A program made the translations under genes and the position numbers. Of a DNA stretch of 18,900 bases, positions 9,616 to 18,532 are shown in pieces. The stretch is from Spongospora subterranea. Taxonomy: Eukaryota; Endomyxa; Phytomyxea; Plasmodiophorida; Plasmodiophoridae. The DNA lies in contig OUQQ01000473.1 in the NCBI GenBank assembly GCA_900404475.1, positions 1 to 18,900 of the forward strand, written 5' to 3'. Numbering within the stretch: the stretch's first letter is position 1; every line of letters starts with the position of its first letter. A model generated the notes under the pieces. That model was not told where the DNA came from, ran no database searches, and saw only the letters and a list, made by a program, of their open reading frames with translations.

Positions 9616-10835
9616 GTGGAGTCCAAGATGGCCGCGTCTAAGGGCTCTGTTTTGTCCATGGTTTTTATCTGTCGTATTCACTGGCTGATGACAAGGCCGT
9701 CTATGCAATTAGGGAGTCGTTCATCCACAATGTCGTGCATCGGATGTCGCGTTATGGGAAAACACAATATCTGGTTGCCGTCAACAGAGAATCGACTGAT
9801 AGGTTTGTTCAAGGTCGGAACTATCATTGAGACAACCACAGCAATAGTTAGTCGCCCATGTGATGCAGCCATAGGGAGAGATTTCTGGGGTAATTATCAC
9901 TGCAAACTTAACTTCATATAATGTTTTGGGGCAAAGGCATTTTCCAGGACTCGCTGAACGTTTTCCGAACTCGTTCAGCTGGTCCATTCGGAACTCTACT
10001 CGCAACTCCTATCGTTATATNCGTCTATGCAATTAGGGAGTCGTTCATCCACAATGTCGTGCATCGGATGTCGCATTATGGGAAAACACAATATCTGGTT
10101 GCCGTCAACAGAGAATCGACTGATAGGTTTGTTCAAGGTCGGAACTATCATTGAGACAACCACAGCAATAGTTAGTCGCCCATGTGATGCAGCCATAGGG
10201 AGAGATTTCTGGGGTAATTATCACTGCAAACTTAACTTCATATAATGTTTTGGGGCAAAGGCATTTTCCAGGACTCGCTGAACGTTTTCCGAACTCGTTC
10301 AGCTGGTCCATTCGGAACTCTACTCGCAACTCCTATCGTTATATCGATGCTTCTGGCGTCAAAGGATGTTTGTCAACGCGATACGCATCCGTAAACCGGT
10401 CGGAACTGCGAGCCAATTCTTGGATTGTGTTGACACAATGTTGTCGAGTTCTTTAAAGTAAAATGTGCAGATATACCGTGAAATGCCTTTGCTGCTCCCC
10501 AGAATATCTCGATATTTAAATTCGCAATGATATTCAGGACAGAAATCGATGGAATTATCCCTCTTCGATTGAAGTTTTTCGAGGCCATTCCATCTTTTAC
10601 TCAAAAACCGGTTCTTCCATCAATAAATACAGACACAGTTTTCCATTTTAACTCACTTGAAGCCCTTGGAATGTCCATTTTCAGTGCTCAGGATCTGTTC
10701 GATGCGTTCTCCGTACTGCAGCTGATTCGACGATTCGCCCTCCATCGTTCAGACTTACAGACATCGTGTCAGGAACAATTTGACTTGCGTTATTTCAAAG
10801 CTGAACTTCATCGACCAATCTCGTCAGCGCCGTAA
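9616..10835 (+). CDS. Candidate intron-rich gene, unassigned, split by an assembly duplication
   Basis: The segments read well as protein when joined through short introns. Exon 9642-9813 gives DDKAVYAIRESFIHNVVHRM and VAVNRESTDRFVQ. A 34-nt GT-AG gap (9814-9847) leads to SRPCDAAIGRDFWG. A 58-nt intron with good signals (GTAATT, branch-like CTTAAC, TTTTCCAG; 10214-10271 in the second copy) leads to LAERFPNSFSWSIRN and SYRYIDASGVKGCLSTRYAS. A further protein-like frame spans 10527-10835 (FSAQDLFDAFSVLQLIRRFA) and ends in TGA or TAA near 10835. A possible first exon begins at the ATG at about 9628 (MAASKGSVLSM). The first copy of the duplication breaks the frame at the n (10021), and the second copy restores it. 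I recognise no family. The exon borders are by eye. Confidence 0.4.
9698..10020 (+). repeat. Direct duplication, first copy (323 bp), ends at the n
   Basis: This is identical to 10022-10344 apart from one difference I could find (GTCGCG versus GTCGCA near 9751), and it stops exactly at the undetermined base 10021. Sequence beyond its end continues only from the second copy. Confidence 0.95.
10022..10344 (+). repeat. Direct duplication, second copy (323 bp), starts after the n
   Basis: It begins exactly one base after the n with CGTCTATGCAATTAGG and repeats 9698-10020. Its end flows into unique sequence (CGATGCTTCTGG), which completes the exon that the first copy leaves broken. Confidence 0.95.
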
Positions 10836-11300
10836 CTCGGGTGCGGAAGCACATGGATTGGAAACAACGGACAGAAACGCGACGGTTTCAGTCAAATCAA
10901 GACCGGGTCGGTCTTCCAGCCAGAACCGCCATAAACAAATTGTTGTCACTTGTTTGCCAGGAGTTGCGGTGATGTAAATCATAATCCGGTGCTCCCGCTG
11001 ACTGATCAATGCTAATTCCAACTAGATTGGCAATTTCTGGGAATCAAACCGAGGACCACATTTTTTCCATGGGGCAACCGCTGCTTGTTGCACTAAAGGC
11101 CGCTCCGATCCCTTTACGAAAACGGCAATTATTGTCACAATTAGCATTGATCGCCGAATGTTTCACACCGGTTGATATGCTGGTAGCCACTCGGCCCTCG
11201 GCCCGAGCTGCGAATCCATCTTCTGACGCAAGTATCTGTAGGGAAATTCATCTGTTTCCGGGTAGAATTTGACATTGATTCTATTAACAAGCATTACACA
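10836..11300. other. Intergenic and 5' flank of the SMP-like gene
   Basis: Overlapping short ORFs on both strands give no coherent product. The last 30-40 bases (CTATTAACAAGCATTACACA just before the ATG) look like an AC-rich leader. A promoter is likely within this stretch, but no TATA box stands out. Confidence 0.35.
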
Positions 11301-11471
11301 ATGGGTAAAGGCGATGCGTCCGGAAAGACAAGCATGACTCAAGAGGCGGCATCGAGGGTGCAATCCGCTGCCGATAAGAACCCACAGTCGGCGTCGGCCA
11401 CTTCTGGTTTCAAGGAACGTGCTTCTTCGGCATCTGCCAAGAATGCACCAACGCAACCAGGACAAAAATAA
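11301..11471 (+). CDS. Small SMP/LEA-like (seed maturation protein type) protein
   Basis: This ORF of 56 codons runs from ATG to TAA: MGKGDASGKTSMTQEAASRV, then a QSAADKN segment and an FKERASSASAKNA segment. The order (M)T.EAASR(V/I)QSA..K, short linker, F..RA.SA..KN is the signature of the SMP (seed maturation protein) domain found in plant LEA-type proteins and in small fungal stress proteins. Such proteins are hydrophilic, mostly disordered, cytosolic, and linked to desiccation or spore and cyst survival. The start fits because the leader is AC-rich and an AATAAA poly(A) signal lies 37 bases past the stop. It is single-exon, with no signal peptide or membrane segment. A 100-codon ORF on the opposite strand (11163-11465) is a shadow. 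The family call rests on motif recognition in a very short protein. Confidence 0.75.
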   Translation: MGKGDASGKTSMTQEAASRVQSAADKNPQSASATSGFKERASSASAKNAPTQPGQK

Positions 11472-11507
11472 TGGGGTTCAACCTATTTGAAGGTTCAGCG
11501 TGATCTC

Positions 11508-11513
11508 AATAAA
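11508..11513 (+). terminator. Poly(A) signal AATAAA
   Basis: An exact AATAAA hexamer lies 37 bases downstream of the SMP-like stop codon, followed by a TG-containing stretch. It supports the small gene as a real transcription unit. Confidence 0.7.
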
Positions 11514-12784
11514 CATTTGAGGACCGATTGGTCAAGTGGTACAAACAAAATCATGCTCAATCCGGCGAAATGCTGTGCTTGATTCCAACTCTGTAGAACA
11601 TTGAAACCATTGCAGTGATGGATTTTGATGTGGACAACAGCACTGCGAGGTATACAGTATGGAATTGCACATACCCAATGGCGCCGCGAGGATGATCATC
11701 ATCATGGCGAAAATTACAGACGATCACCAGAACTGGACGACTGAACCACCGTCGCAAACTGAAGTCAACTCGCGCGCCTGCAGGCACCTGTGCAGGTAAA
11801 AATGACGATTGTCTTGATTGAGATTTCCCGATTCGGTTATTGCATATGAATCGAATATATTAGGCAAGATGATGAGGTCCACGAACGAAGAAAGAGGTCA
11901 ATCGTTCTCGTTTATAGGCGGCGCGCTGCCAGATCAACACCGATTTGAGCCCATTGTATCCTAAACAACATGATCTGAGAGTTTATTCGTGATTATTTCC
12001 TCGCTGCGGTTCATCGGTAATGTACTCCAAAACCCTTCAGGGAAATTCCGATGGGAACAACACAAACCCGGTCTGAATTGATGAGTTTGTTTGATGTAGT
12101 TGGTGTCATAGATTGTGGGAACAGATTACAGTGAAGTTGGTTGATGTGTATTGTGAGAGGTCTGCTGATGGGTAATCCATCCAATATTGATGCTGTTGAT
12201 TGGCCCTTTCTAGGGGCCTCAACGGGCCTAGGGATCGAACCCGATCCCGTTTCCGCTTCCAAACCTTCGCCGAGGGCTGTCGAAAATCGCCACCACTGCA
12301 GTGTTTGCCAACACGAATTCTGAATTCCAGCTCCATCTGACACATATAACTTCTCAATCGATCTTCAACTTGGTTCGATTCCTCCAATTCGCACCATTCA
12401 TCCACTAGCTGGTTCCAGGGATCGGTTCTGGGAGATTACCTTCCCCCGTGATCTTGTCCAAAACGATCTTTGCCCGAGCCGTTGATCTGCCCTGATCTCA
12501 GAGTTACCTTTCATAGTTTGTCCATGATTGGTTCCCCGAACCATAAGCAACATGTCAACAGCAATTTTGCTAACCATTTTGACAATCCGTGCTGAAACCC
12601 AAAGTTCAGGTTGATCTTCAATCAGACCCGAACCAATATTGGATTGTTCAACGTCGGTAGATAAAACGAGATCGCGCCACTTCGGTTTTGGAAATTGACA
12701 AGCACTTTCCCAAGCGAGATCCCGAAATCAAGTCTGTCTTTCCGGTTTTTCGAAATGGTGTATGGACAGTGACTTAAAAGAATA
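11514..12784. other. Ambiguous region; weak minus-strand coding signal at 12106-12420
   Basis: The most protein-like stretch is on the minus strand: a 99-codon ORF at 12106-12405 (DEWCELEESNQVEDRLRSYM and onward) whose frame stays open upstream to about 12420. A second minus frame (12011-12343) overlaps it, and a + strand ORF (12141-12323) lies opposite. I cannot tell which, if any, is real, and I recognise no family. 11557-11787 (minus) is another short ORF without motifs. From 12420 to 12780 no ORF stands out. Confidence 0.3.
12231..12248. repeat. Perfect 7-bp stem-loop
   Basis: GGGATCG, loop AACC, CGATCCC. It sits among GGCC/CCTAG-rich short repeats (12201-12232). On the minus strand it contains GGTTCGATCC, which mimics a tRNA T-arm, but no tRNA fits. 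Confidence 0.6.
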
Positions 12785-14061
12785 ATTGTTTGCTGAACAC
12801 GACTACCAAAACCTCACGGGCGATCGCAACAAACTATTGTTCATCGATAAGATACTGTTCGTCAACACTACACGTCGGACAGCCAAAAGCACAGCTTGAT
12901 TTGGAACATCGCGCTCGGGGATATTCGACATGATGATTATTGGGGATGTACTCTTCAATTTCAACCCCGAATTCTCGCGCCTTCGTGCTCTGTCGTTATT
13001 TCGTGCAATACGAACAACCGAAGTTCAGGACAAAACATGGGCCTGCCGACCACCCTGACCAGCCACATTCTCGTCATCAGAGTTGAAACTCGGTCACTTT
13101 CCAAGCGCGATCACCACATTACCACAATGTATTTTTAAGGAAATATCACAATGGATAATTCGGGTTTGCGCGTTGTCGCCAATGTTGTTGAAGACCTTCA
13201 ACACAACGGTAACGACCAAAACGGTCGCCACCCGACGATTACCATCGTCCATGTCCGACAAGCGCCATACTCCGCCATTCGTCGCGAATTACTGAACCAA
13301 TTGATATCTCTGTTGTTTCTCCGACGACATTTGATTTTTCTGGCTCACGCTTTGAAGGAGATTGCCCAGTTTCGACATCGAGTACCGGGAAGAAGTCGCT
13401 GTCGAATGGGCTCAGGAGAACGGTGGATCTCTGGGATTATCGATCTTTTGGCGTCGTCAGCGGCCAATCCTTGTCGCCACACAAGTGGACATCGCAGTAA
13501 ACCACAGAATGAGAAGGGAAATACTGGCCCGAGGATATGAGTTGGTTAACAGCCAGATCCCGCTCAGATCAGGTTCCCAGCCTTGAACCTCGTCGGTTGT
13601 CCATCTATCCTTTGAATATGAAGCGGTGTTGGGGCTGGTCGTGATAATCGCTGGCATAGAATCCGATCACCACAGGTGTAAAACAGCATGGAGACGTCAG
13701 CGTCGCCACACTCATCACGACCGCTATATTGTTTTCAGATCTTGGTCCAGGAACAGGCAAAATTTACAAATACAGAAGGGATAGGAAAAGCGTAACCGAT
13801 CGTACCTGGGAACCTTCAAAACCGCAACACTTTCGTCGGCCACTCCGGCGTTCAAAACTGTTGTCGATTTCCACCGCTCTCAAAGAATATATGATTGTGA
13901 TGGAAACAGAATTCACCACCGAAATAATGGCCTATACGAAAAATCGAGCAGACAATTGGCGTAATCAGGGTGATACGCCAAGATCTCTCTCCTTGATCGA
14001 ACGCCCACAAATCTACGTTCTGTATCAGTTCGCCTACTCTGCCTTTCACAAGCGACATTGA
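12785..14061 (+). CDS. Candidate intron-rich gene, unassigned, convergent with GH28
   Basis: Protein-like segments follow one another on the + strand. From about 12797 to 13060 one frame reads EHDYQNLTGDRNKLLFIDKI and, after a single TGA at about 12899, IIGDVLFNFNPEFSRLRALS. From 13151 an ATG frame reads MDNSGLRVVANVVEDLQHNG and PTITIVHVRQAPYSAIRREL. 13362-13586 gives DIEYREEVAVEWAQENGG. 13739-14061 ends in TGA and gives LKEYMIVMETEFTTEIMAYT. A good intron, 13676-13738 (GTGTAA to TTGTTTTCAG, 63 nt), precedes the last segment. Other joins are unclear, and some segments have a competing frame. I recognise no family. It could be two genes or a pseudogene. It ends 72 bases from the stop of the minus-strand GH28 gene, so the two converge. 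Confidence 0.35.
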
Positions 14062-14132
14062 TTTACAAGCGCCATTGAATCGCAAGTTGTTGTTGTTAAG
14101 GAGAATGTATTGAACATTGGTTAGTCGAGTAA

Positions 14133-16259
14133 TCATAACATAAAGACGGCCATGGCCAAATTCAGAACCAAACATGTTAAGGCGATACGAGTTAACGGTT
14201 CCGAAATTGAAGAGATGGCGGATGAAACCGAAAGGGATTCCGGATCAGAGAGGGATGGAGCAGATGATATTATAAGAGGGGAATTGGAACTAGAACGACA
14301 AGGAGATGGCGTTGATGATGGGGGAATAGGATTGTCAGAGTAGGTTGGGGAACTGGAAGGAAGAGGAATCAAACCATCATCGGCTGGAGCAGATGATGTC
14401 TGAGATATGGAGGGAGAAGGCGTCCTCGATGATGATCGGGAGCTTGATTGGGGTCTGATAGGAGAAGGTTCTTCAGACGAGGTTGGGTCCTTTGATTGAT
14501 AAGAACTCGATGAAGTTTTTCCAGATGAGGTTGGGGCATTTGATTGAAAACCGGACGACGAAGGAGTTCGTGATTGGGAATTGGGCGACGAAGGAGTTCG
14601 TGATTGGGAATTGGGCGACGAAGGGTTCGCAGATGAGGCTGGAGCATTTGATTGGGATTTAGATGAAGGTGCGATTGATTGTGATCCAGAAAACGTTTTC
14701 GCCGATGAGGTTGAAACACTTGATTGGGTGGCAGAAGAAGAAGGGGCGGTTGAATGGGAAGCGGAAGACGAAGGGGCACTAGATGGGGAACCAGAAGAAG
14801 AAGGGTTCGCAGACGATGTTGAAGCAGACGATGGTGCGTGTGTAGAAGGCGGCAACGATTTGGTGGTCTGACCGTAGACAGGGAATTCCTGTAGCGGATC
14901 CTGAATAAGTCCCCAAGTTGGTGGCGGGATGACACCTGGCGTCATATACAGGATTGTGCTGGTCGGACCTGATCCCATTGTGGACTGTAAACAACTACCA
15001 CCTGGGCCCTGACCGGTCGAATTCGCACAGTAATACCCGACGGCGTTGTTGGTTTTGGCGCCATTCAACGGCCACACGGTGAAATTCTGGACCACGATGT
15101 TGGAACACGTGGGGACGTTTTTCCCAGTAGACGATGCGCCACAATTCAGCCACACGACCGGATTATACGAACTGGACGTGATGACGTGTCGAACGGTCCC
15201 GTAGAAGTTGCGAACGAACACGTCCTGGACAGTCAGGTTCCCGGCACCAGGTTGGGTGCCGGATGGGAGATCGGGACAGGACCAGAAGAAGTCGATGGCG
15301 AATGGGAAATCAGTGTTCGACAGGATATAGTCCTCCAATGTGATGTTGCGAATCAATCCGTTATTGGTGGAACACGCTTTAATGTAAAACCCAGCGTAGG
15401 TATCGCGACTGTAAATTTTCCTGTAAACGATGTTCTGGATCGAGACAGTGTTGCCGACCGATGCGGTTGCCGGTTGGGCGAACGAGCCCATCTGGGTCCC
15501 TTCCGAGTGATTGCAGTAGATTCTTTCGACCAGGACGTTGTTCGCCGGCGACTTCAGCGTGACGCATTCGTCGCCATTGTGGATCTGGCAATCGTGAACC
15601 CAGATATTGCTGCCCGATATGTCGATGGCGTCCGTCTTCCCGTGCAGCGGCCCGATCACCAGCACCTCGAACACCTCCATGTTCGTGATCGCCATCAACA
15701 CCAGATGGAAATACGGGGACTGGAACACGTTCAACCGGCCGATCACGACGTTGGACGAGCTCTGCACCCTGAATGTATGAATATTGGACCCATAATCCGG
15801 ATAGAGATGTGCTTGGCCGTTCAGCGTTCCTCGAAGCGACGCCGTCTGGGTATTCCCATGATCACCCGATATCACCACCCGATCCGCGTTCTTGATCAGG
15901 AACGGGAAGTACTGGGTCTCCGACCCGCCCAGATCCGACAGATGGGTCGTGTAGAAGATCTGGGCGCCGTCCAGGTGTAGGAAGAAGTTCTGCCCACCCT
16001 GTAGGGCGACTTTCGAATTGAGCTGATAATTTCCAGGGGGAATATACAGGACCGCTTGCTGTAATATCGATGTCCTTCTCTTGTTTCCGAGAACGCAATC
16101 GCTATGCGCCTTGGTGATCGCCGCCCCGATCTCGTCATCGTAGGTGGTTACGTTACAGACCAGGGCGCCGTCATCATAGGTCAACGACGTCGGAACCGAC
16201 GATGATCGTACCGAAACACAGAGTAATAGACAGAATCCAGCGAAGGTGGTTCGATTCAT
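14133..16259 (-). CDS. Secreted GH28 rhamnogalacturonase-type hydrolase, Ser-rich stalk, GPI-anchor signal
   Basis: A 708-residue single exon. The start is the ATG at 16259; the frame stays open upstream to a TTG, but this ATG begins the signal peptide (MNRTTFAGFCLLLCVSVRSSS, 21 residues). Residues about 22-450 form a GH28 right-handed beta-helix. KTDAIDISGSN (208-218) stands for the usual NTD motif. NGDECVTLKSPA (228-239) has Asp-Glu instead of Asp-Asp, as in fungal rhamnogalacturonan hydrolases. HSEGTQMGS follows at 251-259, and FYIKA (291-295) replaces RIK. GH28 enzymes hydrolyse pectin backbones by inversion using these acidic residues. Residues about 468-690 are a Ser/Pro/Thr stalk of imperfect repeats, likely O-glycosylated. 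The last 20 residues (TRIALTCLVLNLAMAVFML) are hydrophobic after a Ser-rich run, fitting a GPI signal, so the enzyme is probably tethered to the plasma membrane or wall. The exact substrate is inference. Confidence 0.93.
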   Translation of the reverse strand: MNRTTFAGFCLLLCVSVRSSSVPTSLTYDDGALVCNVTTYDDEIGAAITKAHSDCVLGNKRRTSILQQAVLYIPPGNYQLNSKVALQGGQNFFLHLDGAQIFYTTHLSDLGGSETQYFPFLIKNADRVVISGDHGNTQTASLRGTLNGQAHLYPDYGSNIHTFRVQSSSNVVIGRLNVFQSPYFHLVLMAITNMEVFEVLVIGPLHGKTDAIDISGSNIWVHDCQIHNGDECVTLKSPANNVLVERIYCNHSEGTQMGSFAQPATASVGNTVSIQNIVYRKIYSRDTYAGFYIKACSTNNGLIRNITLEDYILSNTDFPFAIDFFWSCPDLPSGTQPGAGNLTVQDVFVRNFYGTVRHVITSSSYNPVVWLNCGASSTGKNVPTCSNIVVQNFTVWPLNGAKTNNAVGYYCANSTGQGPGGSCLQSTMGSGPTSTILYMTPGVIPPPTWGLIQDPLQEFPVYGQTTKSLPPSTHAPSSASTSSANPSSSGSPSSAPSSSASHSTAPSSSATQSSVSTSSAKTFSGSQSIAPSSKSQSNAPASSANPSSPNSQSRTPSSPNSQSRTPSSSGFQSNAPTSSGKTSSSSYQSKDPTSSEEPSPIRPQSSSRSSSRTPSPSISQTSSAPADDGLIPLPSSSPTYSDNPIPPSSTPSPCRSSSNSPLIISSAPSLSDPESLSVSSAISSISEPLTRIALTCLVLNLAMAVFML
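14556..14624. repeat. 30-bp tandem repeat within the Ser-rich stalk
   Basis: A 30-bp unit beginning CGACGAAGGAGTTCGTGATT occurs twice in direct succession (14556-14585, 14586-14615) with a partial third. It encodes the decapeptide PNSQSRTPSS twice. The surrounding 300 bases repeat the pattern less exactly. Confidence 0.9.
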
Positions 16260-16435
16260 GGAGGTGACCGCGCTGGACACCAACTCAATATCTGATTTTT
16301 ATTTTCGGGCATGGACCCCCTTTACCTGAAAGAATCCCAGGGTCTTTTGCTGGCTGGATCTCCGTGAGAGAACCGCAGAGGCACGGCCGTGGCGATAAAA
16401 TCCGGGGGTTTGTCGGAAATATCGCCAAGAAGGTG
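16260..16435 (-). promoter_or_regulatory. Likely GH28 promoter region
   Basis: This is the region immediately upstream of the GH28 start codon. It is AT-rich just before the ATG (TCTGATTTTTATTTTCGGG on the + strand, about 16291-16309). I see no defined TATA or binding site that can be named. It ends where the 1.05-kb duplication begins. Confidence 0.3.
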
Positions 16436-17479
16436 TCGGGAGCACAGGTCCTCGCCTGATCACTTCGACGACCACGATGATTTACTACTATATCTCTGCG
16501 GTGGTGGAGCTGAAGCCAGCAAGCAGATGTGCAACGTCCGGTTAGCTGTAATTATCGACAATGCAAAATGTCTTGAACCGGTGAAATTAGTCATATCCAA
16601 AATCCAAACATCCCTACATCGGTGGGATTGTTTGAGGATTTACAGTAACTGATCGGATTTCTGCCTTTTTTCCTTTTTGAGGATTTACCGAAAAAGCCGA
16701 GCTAGCGATTTCACTATCGGAATTTCATCATTACCGAGATGTTTTCGTCGCTGTGTTTTTCCTCGATCACTACGAGCAATTCGCTCCTATCTGACAGTGC
16801 CGATATTTTGAGAAAACAGAAGACCATTTAAAAACTAGGTTGTCTTGATTTTGATGGAGGAACCGCTCCGCTCCACGTTGTGCTTTCCATCATGCAATCG
16901 GGCATCGGCTGCCTTTGCCGTCATCAGCTTGAACTCATCCGCCCCATCTCCGTTCATCGTTTTTTTTGTTCACCAAAATGAAGCTGCGCGAGTAATGTCA
17001 TGAATTAACACGAATAGATGTGGGTTATCGAAGGAAAGCAATACATATTGGACTAACCTCTGCGCTTCATCGGCCTGGATCAATAAACAACCCATGATTA
17101 GCTTGTCAATGATGGCACATATTGTACCAATTTTGCCAACGCTGGTTTATGCCACAGCATTGACAGGTTCTGGGTGATAGCTCTGTGCTGTTTGTTTTAC
17201 AGTGTTCCCAGATAAACACATGTTCAAGGCACCCACAGCCGAACGGGTGCCTCCGCTTGCTGATTTGTCCAATGATGGCCTTCGAAACAAAAATGCTTGA
17301 AGAACTTGAGTACTCGCCATCTCGACACGATGTAAACTCCTGGTATCGCAGTTAACCGAGAAGCTATCAACAGGGACCAAAGTGTAAGCGAACGTCGACT
17401 CCATCGTCAGTCACGCCAGGACAAGTTCTTCGTACGGAACATCTCTCAGGTTCGCACCCAATGCTGCACAGTTGTTCGA
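16436..17479 (+). repeat. 1.05-kb direct duplication, first copy, ends at the n
   Basis: Homologous along its full length to 17481-18532 with a few percent substitutions and small indels, many of them in homopolymer runs. It stops exactly at the undetermined base 17480 (…GTTGTTCGA, n). The 87-codon ORF 16389-16652 is kept in the second copy (17461-17697), but the three substitutions I see that change codons alter Lys/Glu, Asn/Ser and Cys/Tyr, against one silent change, so coding constraint is not evident. Confidence 0.95.
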
Positions 17480-17480
17480 N

Positions 17481-18532
17481 TCGGGAGCACAGGTCCTCGC
17501 CTGATCACTTCGACGACCACGATGATTTACTACTATATCTCTGCGGTGGTGGAGCTGAAGCCAGCGAGCAGATGTGCAACGTCCGGTTAGCTGTAATTAT
17601 CGACAGTGCAAAATATCTTGAACCGGTGAAATTAGTCATATCCAAAATTCAAACATCCCTACATCGGTGGGATTGTTTGAGGATTTACAGTAACTGATCG
17701 GATTTCTTTCTTTTTTTTCTTTTTGAGGATTTACTGAAAAAATCCGAGCTAGCGATTTCACTATCGGAATTTCATCATTACCGAGATGTTTTCGTCGCTG
17801 TGTTTTTCCTCGATCACTACGAGCAATTCGCTCCTATCTGACAGTGCCGATATTTTGAGAAAACAGAAGGCCATTTACAAACTAGGTTGTCTTGATTTTG
17901 ATGGAGGAACCGCTCCGCTCCACGTTGTGCTTTCCATTATGCAATCGGGCATCGGCTGCCTTTGCCGTCATCAGCTTGAACTCATCAGCCCCATCTTTGT
18001 TCACTATCGTTTTTTTTTGTTCACCAAAATGAAGCTGCCCGAGTAATGTCGTGAATCAACACAAAATAGATGTGGGTTATTGAAGGAAAGCAATACATAT
18101 TGAACTAACCTCTGCGCTTCATCGGCCTGGATCAAAAACAACCTATGATTAGCTTGTCAATGATGGCACACATTGTATACCAATTTTGCCAACGCTGTTT
18201 TATGCCACAGCATTGACAGGTTTTGGGTGATAGCTCTGTGCTGTTTGTTTTACAGTGTTCCCAGATAAACACATGTTCAAGGCACCCACAGTCGAACGGG
18301 TGCCTCCGCTTGCTGATTTGTCCAATGATGGCCTTCGAAACAAAAATGCTTGAAGAACTTGAGTACTCGCCATCTCGACACGATGGAAACGCCTGGTATC
18401 GCAGTTAACCGAGAAGCTATCAACAAAGACCAAAGTGTAAGCGAACGTCGACTCCATCGTCAGTCACGCCAGGACAAGTTCATCGTACGGAACATCTCTC
18501 AGGTTCGCACCCAATGCTGCACAGTTGTTCGA
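17481..18532 (+). repeat. 1.05-kb direct duplication, second copy, starts after the n
   Basis: It starts with TCGGGAGCACAGG directly after the n and repeats 16436-17479. Its end continues into unique sequence and completes the terminal exon of the downstream gene. An ORF here, 17786-18046 (86 codons, MFSSLCFSSITTSNSLLSDS at its start), is closed early by TAA in the first copy (16829-16831, where this copy has TAC at 17876-17878). Confidence 0.95.

Noticed and set aside
12195..12260. Possible tRNA gene on the minus strand because of GGTTCGATCC
   Set aside because: No acceptor, D or anticodon arms pair in the right places; the T-arm-like match is part of a simple hairpin.
14369..14935. 188-codon minus ORF overlapping the Ser-rich stalk
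   Set aside because: It is the +1 reading of the repetitive stalk sequence, rich in Leu, Pro, His and Arg, and is explained by the repeats.
15186..15980. 264-codon + strand ORF opposite the GH28 gene
   Set aside because: It lies wholly antisense to a well-supported catalytic domain, has an odd Arg/Asp/Val-heavy composition and no motif; GC-rich coding sequence often leaves such open antisense frames.
16260..16283. TTG-initiated eight-residue extension of the GH28 protein
   Set aside because: A non-ATG start is unlikely here, and the ATG at 16259 directly begins the signal peptide.
16389..16652. 87-codon ORF kept in both copies of the duplication as a conserved gene
   Set aside because: Most differences between copies change the amino acid, so there is no sign of selection on the protein; it might still contain an exon.
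17147..18457. 85-codon minus ORFs present in both copies of the 1.05-kb duplication (17147-17404 and 18200-18457)
   Set aside because: Conservation between near-identical copies is no evidence of coding, and the + strand frame beside the poly(A) signal fits a gene end better.
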